Shown here: positions 26,901 through 37,689 of the stretch, one piece after another
How positions within the stretch are numbered: position 1 is the first letter of the stretch
Layout: each line of letters opens with the position of its first letter
Assembly: GCF_958295425.1 (NCBI RefSeq)
Contig: NC_081142.1
Coordinates: 6,590,917 to 6,654,916 of the forward strand
Length of the DNA stretch: 64,000 nt
DNA from: Solea solea
Taxonomy: Eukaryota > Chordata > Actinopteri > Pleuronectiformes > Soleidae
Direction of reading: 5' to 3'
Made by a program: the position numbers and the translations under genes
Notes under the pieces: generated by a model
What the model saw: the letters and a program-made list of their open reading frames with translations, nothing else
Database searches by the model: none
What the model was told of the DNA's origin: nothing

Positions 26901-27677
26901 AACATTTTAAGGAACTCCACAATGATTTGTTTGGCTCAGCTTGAGTCTTTTTACCAGTGCAAGCAAAAAGAACTAACGTGACGTTCTTTCTTTATTTGTC
27001 AGTATTTCTATTCTTGTCTTCATGCATGTGGAGGAATTGTCAGTGCACTTTATTATTTTAATTTTTATTGAGCTCCTGTCTTCCCACCCACTGTCTAGCC
27101 TGTTGATCACTACAGTATAGGTCACCATCGTTGATTGCAGCGCTGAGCTGCAGAAGTACAGAGACTGATATTTAAGTGTCATTAAAATTTTAATAGGTGC
27201 CGTCTCAATGCTGTGATGGTGACTAAAAGCCAAACAAAAAGCATTAAAGTAATTGTTTAGCAACAAGAAAGCATTAAGTAGCTGGAAAACAACCTTTTCA
27301 CTGATCTTTTATAATCGAGCATCCTCACTAGATGTTTAATAACTGCAGCCTTTCAAGGTCCTTATGAAAAAAAGGCCTAACTGAAGCCCAATATTCACCA
27401 TCTGACACTGCAGTTAAAAACATCCATCCATCCATTTTCTACTGCTTTATCCTCCACATGAGGGCCATGTCTTGTGTGCCAATCTCAGCTGACATAGGGC
27501 GATAAGCGGGGTAAACCCTGGACAGATCACCAGTCCATCACAGGGACACATATAGACAAACAACCATTCACTCTCACACCTATGGTCAATTTAGAGCGTC
27601 CAATTTACCTGATCCCCATATTGCATGGACTGTGGGAGGAAACCAGAGACCCCGGAGAAAACAGGTAGAACATGCAA

Positions 27678-27736
<59 letters not shown>

Positions 27737-27744
27737 TATATACA

Positions 27745-27777
<33 letters not shown>

Positions 27778-29538
27778 CCCCACTCCTCTTTCCTCAGTGG
27801 GTGTGACCATGCCTTTGTTTGCCATGTTTCCCAATGACTTAACGGAACCAAATCACAATGCTGCAATTTCACCAAGAGATATTCAGTGGCAGATGGACGA
27901 CCGATTGTGTGTGACAACTAGAATCAGAGCCTGCCCACCACAGAAATGAAAGAAACAGCCATTGTGACCAGAAACGAATGAGCCACCGAATTACACTCAA
28001 CAAGTAACTGAAAAAATAAGCCGAGGACACAATCACAGCAGAATGAGACACCAGGTGAGCAGCTGTGCTTAGGTTTTGCAAGTTCAAGACGACATTTTCC
28101 CTCAGCACTTCTATCTTGAAAACTACTTATCCAAGGTTTTTGAGGTATGTGTTCATTGCCACCTATTCACTTCCTCACCGACTGACATCACTCTAGTTTG
28201 TGTGTGTATTTATGTGTGGGAATATTTTAATATCTGATGAGAAAAAAAACGGTCAAATATCCAAATTACAATTTGCCTGAAATGTCCATCACTACTGTAG
28301 ACATCAGAACATTTCATCAACTACCACCTTGGGAAAATCAAATTACATTTAATTAATTGTCTAATTACAACAAATAGACTTAAAACAAACTGTGGCATTC
28401 AGTCTGCTCCAGATCTCCAGTCCCTGAGGGCTAATTTAAAGTGCAGCCTGTCTGAGCTGTTGGCTAAACAATGGAAATGCAAACCAAAGTCAGAATATTT
28501 AACTATCAACTTTCACTTGAAATAAGAAAAAAAAGAGTTCTCAGGCAGTAATTGGCTTCATGTCGTTGGCCTTGCATTGGAAAACAGAATCTACTGTTTG
28601 TCCATCACCGAAAACTGGCAAGACACTATATACTGAAGCGTGTGAATGGGGGAACGTCAAAACTGTAGTGTAAAGCAGCTCTTGAAGACTAGAAAAGCTC
28701 TAATACAGACCATTACCAACTCTTCTTCTGATTTTATTTGGTAGTAACGAGTAACGACTAACAAAGTTAGTTGGAGGAAATGTAGTGGAGTAACAAAGTA
28801 CAGATAGGTGAATTTTGTACTCAAGTACAGTAACAAAGTATTTGTACTTTGTTTTATTACAATACTGTGCACTACTACTCTGAAAACCCCAAAACATGAT
28901 GACAAGGTGAATATTTTTTTTGTCGGTGGAGAATTCTAACCTGTTTTGAGCTCAAGGTGAAGTTTGTCAGTGCTGCGGTCAAAGGGTCGAGACAGGGTAA
29001 TCCACATCTGGAACGTCTGTCCTCTGCGAATAATGAGGTTGTCACTCGGGTAGAGATCTGTGTGATGCTCAATGCGGTTCTCCCCTGATATGCTTTTCAT
29101 TAGGTCTATTGATTGCACGTTGAGAAGGAGTTCTGTTAAAAAAAAGAAAAAAAAAAGACAAAAGCGTGAGGAGTTTTATCTCAGCTCGAGGATTTTACAT
29201 TGTGACTTTTCAGTACATTGTACTTTGAGCTCTCTAAGTCGTTTGTTACCATCCAACTTGTGGTCCCCAGTTGCAGGTTTTTCATCATTTATCCCATCCT
29301 CGTTATCCAGCTCATCAACCCCTGTGACCAAAGTGTCTGTGACTTCATCCTCATTGGGTTTGTTATAGCAGCATGGACAGACCTTTCGCAGCCAGCGCTG
29401 ACACGCATTTTCTCCCTGAACATTGTTTTCCTCCGGTTGTTCCTTTTCTTCCTCGGTGTCCTCCTCAAACCCAAGAGTGACAGTTGGAAAACGACCAACT
29501 GCAGAGTTGTCTCTGATGGATCGTGTTTCTACAGGCAT
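20786..29538 (-). CDS. tgm1: Transglutaminase 1-like (protein-glutamine gamma-glutamyltransferase), 13 coding exons
   Basis: Exons in transcript order: 29538-29250, 29132-28941, 26185-25934, 25059-24941, 24855-24748, 24067-23890, 23800-23662, 23211-23019, 22833-22680, 22567-22283, 21646-21486, 21393-21257, 20942-20786. All phases agree and give 787 residues (human TGM1 is 817). The enzyme forms calcium-dependent isopeptide bonds between Gln and Lys of proteins. The triad is Cys370 (YGQCWVFAG), His429 (NFHVWNDCW) and Asp452 (VDATPQE). The spacings of 59 and 23 equal those of human C377, H436 and D459. The N-terminal beta-sandwich spans roughly 97-244, the catalytic core 245-570 and two beta-barrels 580-787. 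The first 96 residues are an acidic extension with WLRKVCPCC (Cys54, 56, 57), comparable to the palmitoylated cysteine cluster that anchors mammalian TGM1 to membranes. Downstream of rabggta on the same strand, as in human. TGM1 is preferred over other family members because of this extension and the synteny. Confidence 0.93.
21257..21393 (-). CDS. tgm1: tgm1 coding exon 12 (second beta-barrel)
   Basis: Residues 691-735 plus two bases: [39 protein letters not shown]. Confidence 0.92.
21486..21646 (-). CDS. tgm1: tgm1 coding exon 11
   Basis: Residues 637-690: [20 protein letters not shown] and [13 protein letters not shown], matching the end of the first barrel. Confidence 0.93.
22283..22567 (-). 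CDS. tgm1: tgm1 coding exon 10 (first beta-barrel)
   Basis: Residues 542-636: [55 protein letters not shown]. Confidence 0.94.
22680..22833 (-). CDS. tgm1: tgm1 coding exon 9
   Basis: Residues 491-541: [45 protein letters not shown], as in the end of the catalytic core. Confidence 0.94.
23019..23211 (-). CDS. tgm1: tgm1 coding exon 8 (catalytic His and Asp)
   Basis: Residues 426-490: NFHVWNDCW (His429) and [17 protein letters not shown] (Asp452), ending FVFAE|GTTTGT. Confidence 0.96.
23662..23800 (-). CDS. tgm1: tgm1 coding exon 7
   Basis: Residues 380-426: [41 protein letters not shown] calcium-site-containing part of the core by family knowledge. Confidence 0.95.
23890..24067 (-). CDS. 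tgm1: tgm1 coding exon 6 (catalytic Cys)
   Basis: Residues 321-379, with [20 protein letters not shown] and the active-site block YGQCWVFAG (Cys370). Confidence 0.97.
24748..24855 (-). CDS. tgm1: tgm1 coding exon 5
   Basis: Residues 285-320: [30 protein letters not shown]. Exactly 36 codons. Confidence 0.95.
24941..25059 (-). CDS. tgm1: tgm1 coding exon 4
   Basis: Residues 245-284: [34 protein letters not shown]. Ends in phase 0 at CAG|GTAAGT. Confidence 0.95.
25934..26185 (-). CDS. tgm1: tgm1 coding exon 3
   Basis: Residues 161-244: [31 protein letters not shown] and [13 protein letters not shown] text ([10 protein letters not shown]) at the end of the beta-sandwich. Confidence 0.95.
26583..26645. 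repeat. Long near-perfect hairpin in tgm1 intron 2
   Basis: 26-base arms at 26583-26608 and 26620-26645 pair with one mismatch around an 11-base AT-rich loop (the arm begins CATTTTGAAAATG). No surrounding gene or known small RNA was recognised. Confidence 0.85.
27421..27675 (-). repeat. Fish SINE family A, copy 2
   Basis: Reverse-strand copy. From the plus strand it shows a CATCCATCCATCC tail, the CAGCTGACATAGGG block, CCCTGGACAGATCACCAGTCC, GGACACATATAGACAAACAACC and TGGACTGTGGGAGGAAACC. It runs into a TA microsatellite. Confidence 0.8.
27682..27777. repeat. Compound TA/TATATG microsatellite
   Basis: Nearly pure TA dinucleotides with scattered TATGTA and TGTGTA interruptions. The YIYIYI-type peptides predicted on both strands are artefacts. 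Confidence 0.9.
28720..28885 (-). repeat. AAGTAC-rich dispersed repeat, fragment 1
   Basis: Reverse-strand text includes CACTACATTTCCTCCAAC, GTTACTGTACTTGAGTAC and TTTGTTACTCC. It resembles the CAGTGGTGGAA...GTACTTAAGTAC family frequent in fish; a related fragment lies at 47733-47860. Confidence 0.5.
28941..29132 (-). CDS. tgm1: tgm1 coding exon 2
   Basis: Residues 97-160, the start of the beta-sandwich, with [10 protein letters not shown] and [10 protein letters not shown], both close to the human protein. Confidence 0.93.
29250..29538 (-). CDS. tgm1: tgm1 coding exon 1 (acidic extension, Cys cluster)
   Basis: The ATG lies one base inside the exon, after acceptor CTCCCCCAG|G, so at least one upstream exon must exist. 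Encodes residues 1-96: a Glu-rich segment, WLRKVCPCC, then an acidic linker. The donor is G|GTAACA. Confidence 0.85.
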
Positions 29539-29614
29539 CCTGGGGGAGAAAAAATATTATATAGTTCATAGTGTCCTGGTATTATTTGTAACTTTATAAA
29601 ACAGACACTCTGGT

Positions 29615-29810
29615 TAGTTTGTCCAGCAGGGCTGCTGTAGGAACAAGGCAGTGTAAGATGGCGGCCTCTGAAAAGCAAGGTCCTTGCCAAAAGTGCACAT
29701 AAAGGCTAATTCTAAGGCTATGAAAAAACCAAAACCAACATTTTTATTTTCAAGCAATTTTACCAAAGTGTATATAAAAATGGACATAGTCTTTTGGTTG
29801 CCAAACAAAC
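29615..29810 (+). repeat. Dispersed fish repeat fragment
   Basis: Contains AAGATGGCGGCCTCTGAAAA, GGCTAATTCTAAGGCTATG and TTTTATTTTCAAGCAATTTT. A partial relative is at 57960-58020 (AAGATGGTGGCCGCTGTAGA). The class is unknown. Confidence 0.45.
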
Positions 29811-29979
29811 TCTTCTTTTTAAGCCTCAAGATTTGACTGGCACAATGATCATTTTTGCAACCAGAAATTTGCAGATGTCCCTGGCAGCCAGGCACGCACT
29901 GGACAATACCAGCTGTCAATCCCATCATCTATAGTCCACTCATATGTACCATGCTTGATCATCTATTTATCCTCTAAGT

Positions 29980-30353
29980 CAGGGGTGTCAAACTCATTTT
30001 TGTTCAGGGGCCACATACAGCACAATTTGTTCTCAAGTGGGCCGGACCAGTAAAATAATAGCATAATAACCTATGACCAACAAGAACTTCATTTTTACAA
30101 AACATGACATTTCTTGAGAAATATAAGTGCAATTTCAACAATATCATGCCTAAATGTACTATTTACACATCACACTGGATATATAAAGGCACAAACATTT
30201 AGTCACAGGTATCTGGAAGTGAAAAATATTGCATTTGACATTACGTTTAGATTGTAATCGTAGTGTGAAATTTTAACAAATTCATCCTGTGGGCCGGATT
30301 GGACCCTCTGGCGGGCCGGTTCTGGCCCCCAGGCCGTATGTTTGACACCCCTG
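29980..30353 (+). mobile_element. hAT-like non-autonomous element (CAGGGGTGTCAAAC ends)
   Basis: A 374-bp element with perfect 14-bp terminal inverted repeats (CAGGGGTGTCAAAC), flanked by a perfect 8-bp duplication CTCTAAGT at 29972-29979 and 30354-30361. The interior has GGGCCACATACAGCAC and GGGCCGGATTGGACCC blocks and no coding capacity. The intact ends suggest a relatively recent insertion. Confidence 0.9.
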
Positions 30354-31895
30354 CTCTAAGTGGTAATAATTGATATTATGTGTTATTGAGGAAGACCTGG
30401 AACTAGAGATTGAGACCATCGACTCCTCAGGAAAATGTTTACTACTGTGAGAATAGTCTAATTTTTACATAAACTTCTATTCAAACGGAGTTGTTTTGGC
30501 CATCTGTGGAGTTGCCCTCGGGTTGCTAATTGCTATTTCCATAATCAGTCCTGGGCTTCGCTTCACTTTAACTGAGGACTATGTCCATTTGAATAGACAG
30601 GATAATTCCTTTATGCAAAGATAATTATGGGTAGTATATTACATTTTATAAATATCACACTGGGCCTTTAGAAAATAGATTTACTGTGTGATCTTTTGCT
30701 GATTTTAAAAGATTGATTTTTCTGAAGAGATACAGAAAGGCTTCGGCACACATCTTTTGCATTAGCATAAGACATTATGGTGCCACTAATACTGCTGCAA
30801 CACACAGGATAAATCATACATCTCGTGTGAATTGGTCGTCCGTAATGTGCAAATACATAACTATTCCTCATGGCAGGAAGCAGGAAGGATGCTTTGACTC
30901 TGTGATGGCATCAGGACTCATCTGGAGCTGATTCACTGATGCTGAATTACAATCTGATTTATGTGTCACTGAGAGCATCCAGGAAATGAGCATGTGCTCT
31001 GATTTGCAAGCAACTGTGCAATGAAGAAAACTCCTGTATTTGCCTGAAGTTAAAAACTCCACGCTTTTCCACATCATCTCTTGACCCCAGAGGTAAAGTC
31101 TCACACTTCTCTTACCAAAAGGTCTGTTTGTTTTGTCCTTTTCTTACTTTTCTCTGCTTTTGATGAGCATCAATTCTACCTTTCAGGAATGCTAACAAAC
31201 CATGGATGACCTTCCCTCATTGCTCAGTAACAGTTTCTGTCACATGGTAACCAAACAGGCTTTCACTGAAAAAACAATAATAATAAGACTGTCTATGACT
31301 TTGTGTCATTCACATCTGCACTTGCAGCAAAACCACTTGTGATCAGATCTGCGCCGTTAACGGCAGGTCTGATCAGGTCCTGTATCTAGTCTCCTCCCAG
31401 CTCAGGATTGTTCCTCGTATTTAGTGTTGACAGACGAGGCTAGATAGAGCTTAACTAAACCAGCTGCTAAACTGCTAAACAACCTGATATATAAACAGTA
31501 TAAACGTACCACAGATGGCACTGTTAAGTCACTTAGCAGATAAGTGAGCTTCCAGTCAAAGTTTTCTTATGTAGTGCTCATTCCTATTCATATACATGTT
31601 GATGTAATGCTTCACAGTGGGCGGGCCAATCACATAGCAAGAGTTGCTTACGTTCAGATTTGTTAAAAACAAGTTAAAAAAAGGTTCTCTGTCTCATGCA
31701 TCACTCAGCACTTTAGTCACTCCAGTGCAACCGGATCTCTTTTTTTTTTTTTTTAAACTGGCACAGAACTGGCATCCATTTGTAAAGATCCCCCTTTGCT
31801 TGTAGGTAAAAGGTGAAAGAACATAAGAGATAACTCGGTCCGTTCTCTAGTTTCCATCACGAAGAGACATCCAGCAAAGACACAGCCACACTTAC

Positions 31896-32016
31896 TCCCT
31901 GTTCCTCAGGGCAACTACTGCTGTGGCAGTTGTGCTCAGTGCAATTACAACTGGAAAACGGATCATTTCACCCGTCTGCACACCGGTAAAAAGTTCTCCA
32001 TCAACAGCGTCGTCAT
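31896..32016 (-). other. tgm1: Candidate upstream tgm1 exon, in frame
   Basis: Acceptor TTATGTAG at 32017 and donor GGGA|GTAAGT enclose 121 bases open in the frame that joins tgm1 coding exon 1 as ...NR-E-MPVETRS. An internal ATG would give a hydrophobic stretch beginning MIRFPVVIALS and running through TTATAVVALRNRE. It could be an alternative start exon, a 5' UTR exon, or chance. The usual TGM1 start needs no such exon. Confidence 0.3.
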
Positions 32017-34569
32017 CTACATAATAGATTTTTAGAATGTGGGTAAAACAACAAGGACATTGAAACAAAGAATCAATGAGCGCAAGAGCACAATACTGTG
32101 AAATGATAGGGACTAGCCCAGAACACTTTAATGATGCACACCATGACATTTCCTCATTGCGATTCTGTGAGAATGAACAACTCACCCCCCTCTCTAAGGA
32201 AGGAGATCTTGATAAACTGCTTAACCCTTCAAACTCTGGCACCAGAAGGACTGAATGATGATTTGAGATGGCTTCTCATTTTCATAAGCCCTTTGATGAA
32301 GATCTTTGATCTAGTTGCAGCAAAAAAAAAGTATCCTTGCACGTTCAGACTGTCAGTGAGAGTCTCCTATACTTCATTTAATAATATATATATATATATT
32401 AATAATAATTCATTTTAACGTTTTCTTGCCAGCACAGCCTTTAGGCGCAACTTGGGTTTAAGGAAATATGATCATGCAGAGTAGGGAGAGCCAGGTCATC
32501 TGGTTGGAAGAAGACCCACTCACACACTGATCCAAGTCTAAGCTGACCTCTGGCTATACATAGATAAAAAAAAAAAATCAACGAATAAAATATAAAAAAT
32601 GAAACAGAATCACACACACACACACTTAACGAACACATTTCAACATGCACACAAAGTGTCATCACGCCTCCAAATGTAAATAAATAGAGATGCTATGAGG
32701 TTTTATGCACCTGTAACATCTGCTCGAGGGAAGACAACCAAATAGATAATGTGTGTGGGAGGGGATGAGTCGTCCTAAAGGCAGTTTGGGGTTAGTTTAA
32801 ATGTTTAGAGCAGCATTACTTGTTACAGTGTAATTTGTGAACAGTTAAAGTAGTTGCATGGAAAGGAACGTGGCTTTGTGGACATTTGATGTTATTTGTT
32901 CATTAGATAAAAGGCACCGTGGACACTTTGATACCTGCCTACAGCTAACGACTTTTGGTGGCTTCGGAATTGAGTGTACGTTCGTCACCACAGAAAGAAA
33001 GCTAAGACTGAAACACTTCCCAAAAATATAAATACTATACATGACATAGTAAAAACACAATAACAGACAAATACACACTCACGAGCAGGGGTAATGATTC
33101 TCATTGATTAATTTACTGTAGTGTTGTTGTTTTTTTGTTGAATGAATGAACTGAAAGAATGAATGAGATAAATGCTACACTGATCCACATTGCCATCCCT
33201 TAAGTCGCTGCTTAAAACTGTCCAAATAACCAGAAATCTGTTCTCTTATCACAACAGACTATGTTCATTAAGACTAACCAGAGGCAAAAGAATAGAAATG
33301 ATGTAATGATGTAACATTATTTGCATGTTGTGTCCTGAGAGCTTTCTGTTCTTCTTTACTAGCACAATGTTGCTGTTGCCTCCAAACACAGAGAGTTGAG
33401 TGGAGCTAATAGACATAGTCAGTATTGGATGACCTCATTTGAGAATGATTTGAACGTAACAGGCTTTGTTTATATTTAAAGGTGACACCCCACAGTTTGA
33501 ATGTAATATACTTTTGAATTTTGGGACCTAAATACACAATTGATGGGGTATTTGGCTCAGTTAGTGGAGCGTTGCCTCGCTGCCTAAACTTAGAGCAACG
33601 GCTGCAGGGTGGGGCCTTACAAACGTTCCTGTCACCTCCTGCCTCAGTGCCAAAAAACAAAATGAAAGACTGCATGGAATTTAGCTGTGCATGGTTGAGA
33701 TTATCTGATTGCAGGATGTGTCAGACCCAGAAAAGCCACATGCCCACACAGATCGACCAACATTCCTGCTGCTTCCACTAATCTGATCAATAAAACGAAA
33801 TATCTGCACTGTACTGTAACCGAACACAGCGAGATGAGGCGATACAGCCGTCGCCCAGCCTGGACAGCAGAGAGAGTGAGACTGTGTGACATGTCGTGGA
33901 TGACGATGATGAGACAGCCTGACAGCTGAACCTGCTACAGAGATAAAATCCTCATCACGCCATCGTCTGCTGTGTTACATCCTAACAACTGAAAGCAGAC
34001 TCTCGCTGTGCTATGGCACATTTATGGGTGATGTCAGATTAAGTGGGTCAAAGTTCAGCCCCATGAATTGAACATCTCGTATACTTATGTATGAGTTGAA
34101 TACTCTCCTCCAGGAGGGAGATGATCCAGGAAACGCCACACACACTCATGACCTTTTTTCCCTGGGGCCACTTATTCTGAACCATGAGAGGCAAACAAAG
34201 TGACCTTCACTGTTGTCTAGTTACTTTGCCTCAGGCTCCAGTTTATACATGTTGCTGACTTTGTAATTGGCCTCGAATGAAGCGCTGTAAAACCTTTGTT
34301 GCTTTGGTAGCAGGCTGACATGATTACAAAATCACATACTGACGGAAAATGACGTCAGGGGAAAATACTTTCCAGTAATGTTTGAACAATGAAAGTCTAT
34401 GCAGTTAAAAGAACAACACTAAAAACAGAGTGAATCGTGCAAGAAATTGCCGTTATCGAACCCAGTGCGTGCACGAGCCTGACACGAGACAGCGATAAAG
34501 AACTACATATGCAACTGTTTTGTTTTCAGACAAATCAAGTTTGATAAAATGTGTAATTATCAGGCAGTA

Positions 34570-34594
34570 TACACACACACACACACACACACAC
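34570..34594. repeat. (CA)n microsatellite
   Basis: A run of about 12 AC units just downstream of the candidate tgm1 first exon, followed by CATACACACATATATA. Confidence 0.9.
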
Positions 34595-34649
34595 ATACAC
34601 ACATATATATAGACAAGAGGTGTATGTGAAACAGCTTATTCAAACTCAC

Positions 34650-34723
34650 TCAGTTCAGTGGCAGTGCAGACGGGAAGAATAATTCTTCTGTTTGCTGCTG
34701 CAAGTTCAGGCCTCCTTTAAATA
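34650..34723 (-). promoter_or_regulatory. tgm1: Candidate tgm1 promoter and non-coding first exon
   Basis: On the minus strand TATTTAAAGG (34723-34714) is a TATA-like box. About 30 bases on, near 34692, transcription could start, and a donor A|GTGAGT sits at 34650/34649. A short non-coding first exon fits the TGM1 gene plan. The link to the start exon at 29539 is inferred only. Confidence 0.35.
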
Positions 34724-37552
34724 CTTGTGAGCTAAGACAGAGAGAGCAGACACACCCTCCTGCTGCACAGAAACCAGGCTGGTCCTTCCTTTTCTCCAAA
34801 AATAACAAATGAAATCATTAGGTTGGGCTTTGTTACTAAAGGCCGTATTGTACAGTGTCCTTAAATATGTTCATATCTAGTTAGCAAAGCATTTTTTGTG
34901 AGATTTTTTGAGATTTGTGGTGACATTATTTGGCTGTACCTTACTGTGTATCTGTGTGTTTGTGTTTGTGTGTGTGTTGAGGGGGACCATCCACACCTTG
35001 TTTATCAGAAGGTTTATTTTCTAAGAAAGTGGGTTTCAGTCTTCTTGTGTAAAATTACCTAGAAATGACAAAGTGCAACAAAATGAATCATCCACACAGA
35101 CTGGTTGAGTAGGTTTTCACCAGGTTTCTCAAGTGTGGGTGTCTCCGAACAAAAGGCGGCAAAGGTATTGCACACAACTGTAATTTAGTGCAAATGACTA
35201 AAATGTTTGCGATGCTTTCTCGAAAATACCTGGTCATAATATCATGTGAAACATGTGTATCCTGTTGAACTTGGAATATACAGTATTTCGACATAGCTGT
35301 AAAAATACATCAGTCTGTCTCTGATTGGTTTAAACTTGGAGGAGGGGTTCGTCCTAGGATGGAAGTGAAGTACATGCTGTGTTGTGTTGTTGTTATGGCA
35401 TAATTAAAAGTATTTGATATTGGTGAGTAGTACAAAAAATGTTATATTCGAAAGATTTGTGCATCCCCATTTTTAGGATTCTTTGGCGTTGGCACAGCTG
35501 TGCTCTCTCCTAAGTACCAGTTTGGTTACTATGTTTGTGGTTTGAGGTGTGGAATTTTCCAAAGTCAGGTCTAGTTGTTTGTTTATGTTGGTTAAACCTT
35601 CAATGACCAGCTTTGCCTAAAGATGTCCTCATTTGTAAATGCAATGACACACATATGCTGTACAGTATATAACAATGGCACTTTTGTAACGTGTTGAATC
35701 ACACGACACACTCCTAGTAGCTCTGACACACCTTATATCAATCATTTATTCTGTCAAAATAGAGCTAGTCAAGCAGTGGAAAAGATTTTGATTTGGATCT
35801 ATGTTGTGAAGTAATGGCCAGAAGAATGAATTAACTTCTCAACAGCAATCTCACAGGGAAGTGAGATTGAATGTCAAAAATGACATTGTTGGATTGTTAC
35901 TTCCAGAATCTGAATGACTTTGACACTTGACTTGAACAAAATTGATTAAGTAAATTTTAGTGCAGTCTCTGTGACTTTTCACCACCAAAACCTATGATTT
36001 GAGTCAAATCTAATGTTTTTAAATCTAAAGAAATGAATAATACTATGTTAATGAGATTATGACAGATGACAGTAGAGAGGGACAGACGACCCAAAAGTCC
36101 AGTTGCAGCCGGAGGCATAAAACACATAAAAAGAAGCTGATTAGAAGGCAGTGACACAATGTGTGCTGTTTTATTTGATAAGTGAAAAACTGTGCAACAT
36201 ATCATCATAAGTGAAATGCTTTCCACAACCTTTTTAGATAAAAAAAAAAAAATGCAGATGAGAATGATGCGTCTTTCCTTCCTGCCCTCTCTCTCTATCA
36301 CTGCCCTCATCTTGCAAGTGACCCCCAGGCTGAAAGGCTGTTATTATTATCATTAGCAGTAGTCGTATGGTCTTCTTTGTTATGCTGTGATTTAAATTGA
36401 GATCAGTTTTTTCAACATTCTATGCTGACATTGTAATACGACAAACACATCACAACCGATGCAGAACTCATTCATCTTCTAACGCTTTACCCTGGACATG
36501 AGGGTTGAGAGTGGCACTGGTGCCAATCCCAGCTGACATAGGGTGAAAGGCGAGGGAACACTTTAGACAGTTTGCCAATCCATCGGAGGGCCACATAGAG
36601 ACAACAACCATCCACTCTCACGGTCAATTTAGAGTGTCCAATCCACCAAATCTTCATGTTTTTGGACTGTGGGACGCACACACGGTGAAGAACATGCAAA
36701 CTCCATGCAGAAAGACCCTTGTTCGGAACAGGTCGAAAACCCAGGGCGCCTTTCTGCAAGGGCAGGAGTGCTAACCAATACACCAACCATGTGGCCCCTT
36801 TCTAAACCTATAACTTATACAACTGTTAAAGATCTGCTCCTGGTCTCTCTCTCTCTCTCTTTCCTTTTCTCATGCCCCTCTCTATCTCCCACCTCTCCTG
36901 TGTCCCCCTTTTTTTCCTTTCACCCCAACCTGTCAGGGCAGATTCTGCACATGTCTGATTCTGGTTCTGTCAGAGATTTATTTTTGTTAAAAGGGAGTTC
37001 TTTCTGTCCACTAGTGCCTAGTGTTTGCTCATTGTGTGAACTGATGGGTTTCTCCTTTCCATAATATTGTTGAGATAATGTGCAGTATGGTGTGATTTGG
37101 TGCTATACAAGTAAAACTGAATTGATTTATTATAAGCTCACATTCCCCACCAATTCAATAGTTTTAAAGCTTACAGAAGAAAGAAGCCAACTTTGCTGAG
37201 CACAATACAGTGATTTTACTTCATGTTTCCGCGTTTCTGCATGCATCTGGAGGTGTTGTATGAAGGACACTCATACATACACACAACAGGGGAAAACCAT
37301 AACTGGTTGATAAGCACTCACACAGAATAATATTGACAGTTGACTGAAGTTGTTGGAGGATTCTGACATAAGCTTTGAAGCATGAGGCTTTCAGACCTCT
37401 GGGGTCGCTGTGATTGACACTCTCCCAAACAAGTGGGACAAAGAAAGTCACAAGACACTTGATACAAACAAACCCCTTATTAAAACAAACACACACGAGA
37501 GAGTGAAGGACAACAGGACGACGGTGGCAGTCGCTCCAACTCTCTGATCTGA
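34724..37552. other. Intergenic region between rabggta 3' end and tgm1 5' end
   Basis: No coding region is supported. It holds a SINE (36462-36798). The likely rabggta 3' UTR has a minus-strand AATAAA near 37123-37128, about 425 bases past the stop. Confidence 0.6.
36462..36798 (-). mobile_element. tRNA-derived fish SINE, near full-length copy
   Basis: Reverse-strand order: a head with GTGTATTGGTTAGCACTCC (A-box-like) and CTGGGTTTTCGACCTG (degenerate B box), then TGGAGTTTGCATGTTCTTC, CACAGTCCAAAAACATGAAG, the GTCAGCTGGGATTGGC block and a 3' GATGAATGAG tail. This is the most complete member of the family in the window and shows that the other copies are 5'-truncated. Confidence 0.8.
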
Positions 37553-37689
37553 TCAGAGCAGGAGGTCGGTGATTGAGGGCAGCAGCTCGGCTAACTCTGA
37601 CCCGATGTTGGTGATCTGAGTGACGGGGTTGCCACGGAGATCAAGGCGCTTCAGCTTGGGGCAGGAGGCCAGTGGCTTGAGATCTGCCA
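37553..37689 (-). CDS. rabggta: rabggta exon 17 and stop (residues 535-579)
   Basis: [43 protein letters not shown] stop. A 1.17-kb intron separates it from exon 16. Confidence 0.93.

Larger units (their letters stand above)
26186..28940 (-). other. tgm1 intron 2
   Basis: The largest coding-region intron of tgm1 (2.75 kb). It holds the hairpin, a SINE copy, a TATATA/TATATG tract and a fragment of an AAGTAC-rich repeat. Confidence 0.85.
29540..34649 (-). other. tgm1 5' non-coding region / probable first intron
   Basis: The tgm1 start exon needs an upstream exon. This 5.1-kb interval would be the first intron if the promoter is near 34.7 kb. It contains a repeat (29615-29810), an intact hAT-like element (29980-30353) and the in-frame exon candidate at 31896-32016. 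Confidence 0.45.

Noticed and set aside
27586..27949. Open frames on both strands encoding YIYIYI-type peptides
   Set aside because: They are translations of a TA microsatellite attached to SINE sequence, with no gene context.
31981..32060. YYVDDD string resembling a reverse transcriptase motif
   Set aside because: There are no other reverse transcriptase motifs around it; it is a chance string at the candidate exon's acceptor.
33541..33620. A-box-like TGGCTCAGTTAGTGG suggesting a tRNA gene or SINE head
   Set aside because: There is no convincing B box or cloverleaf; at most a degraded SINE head.
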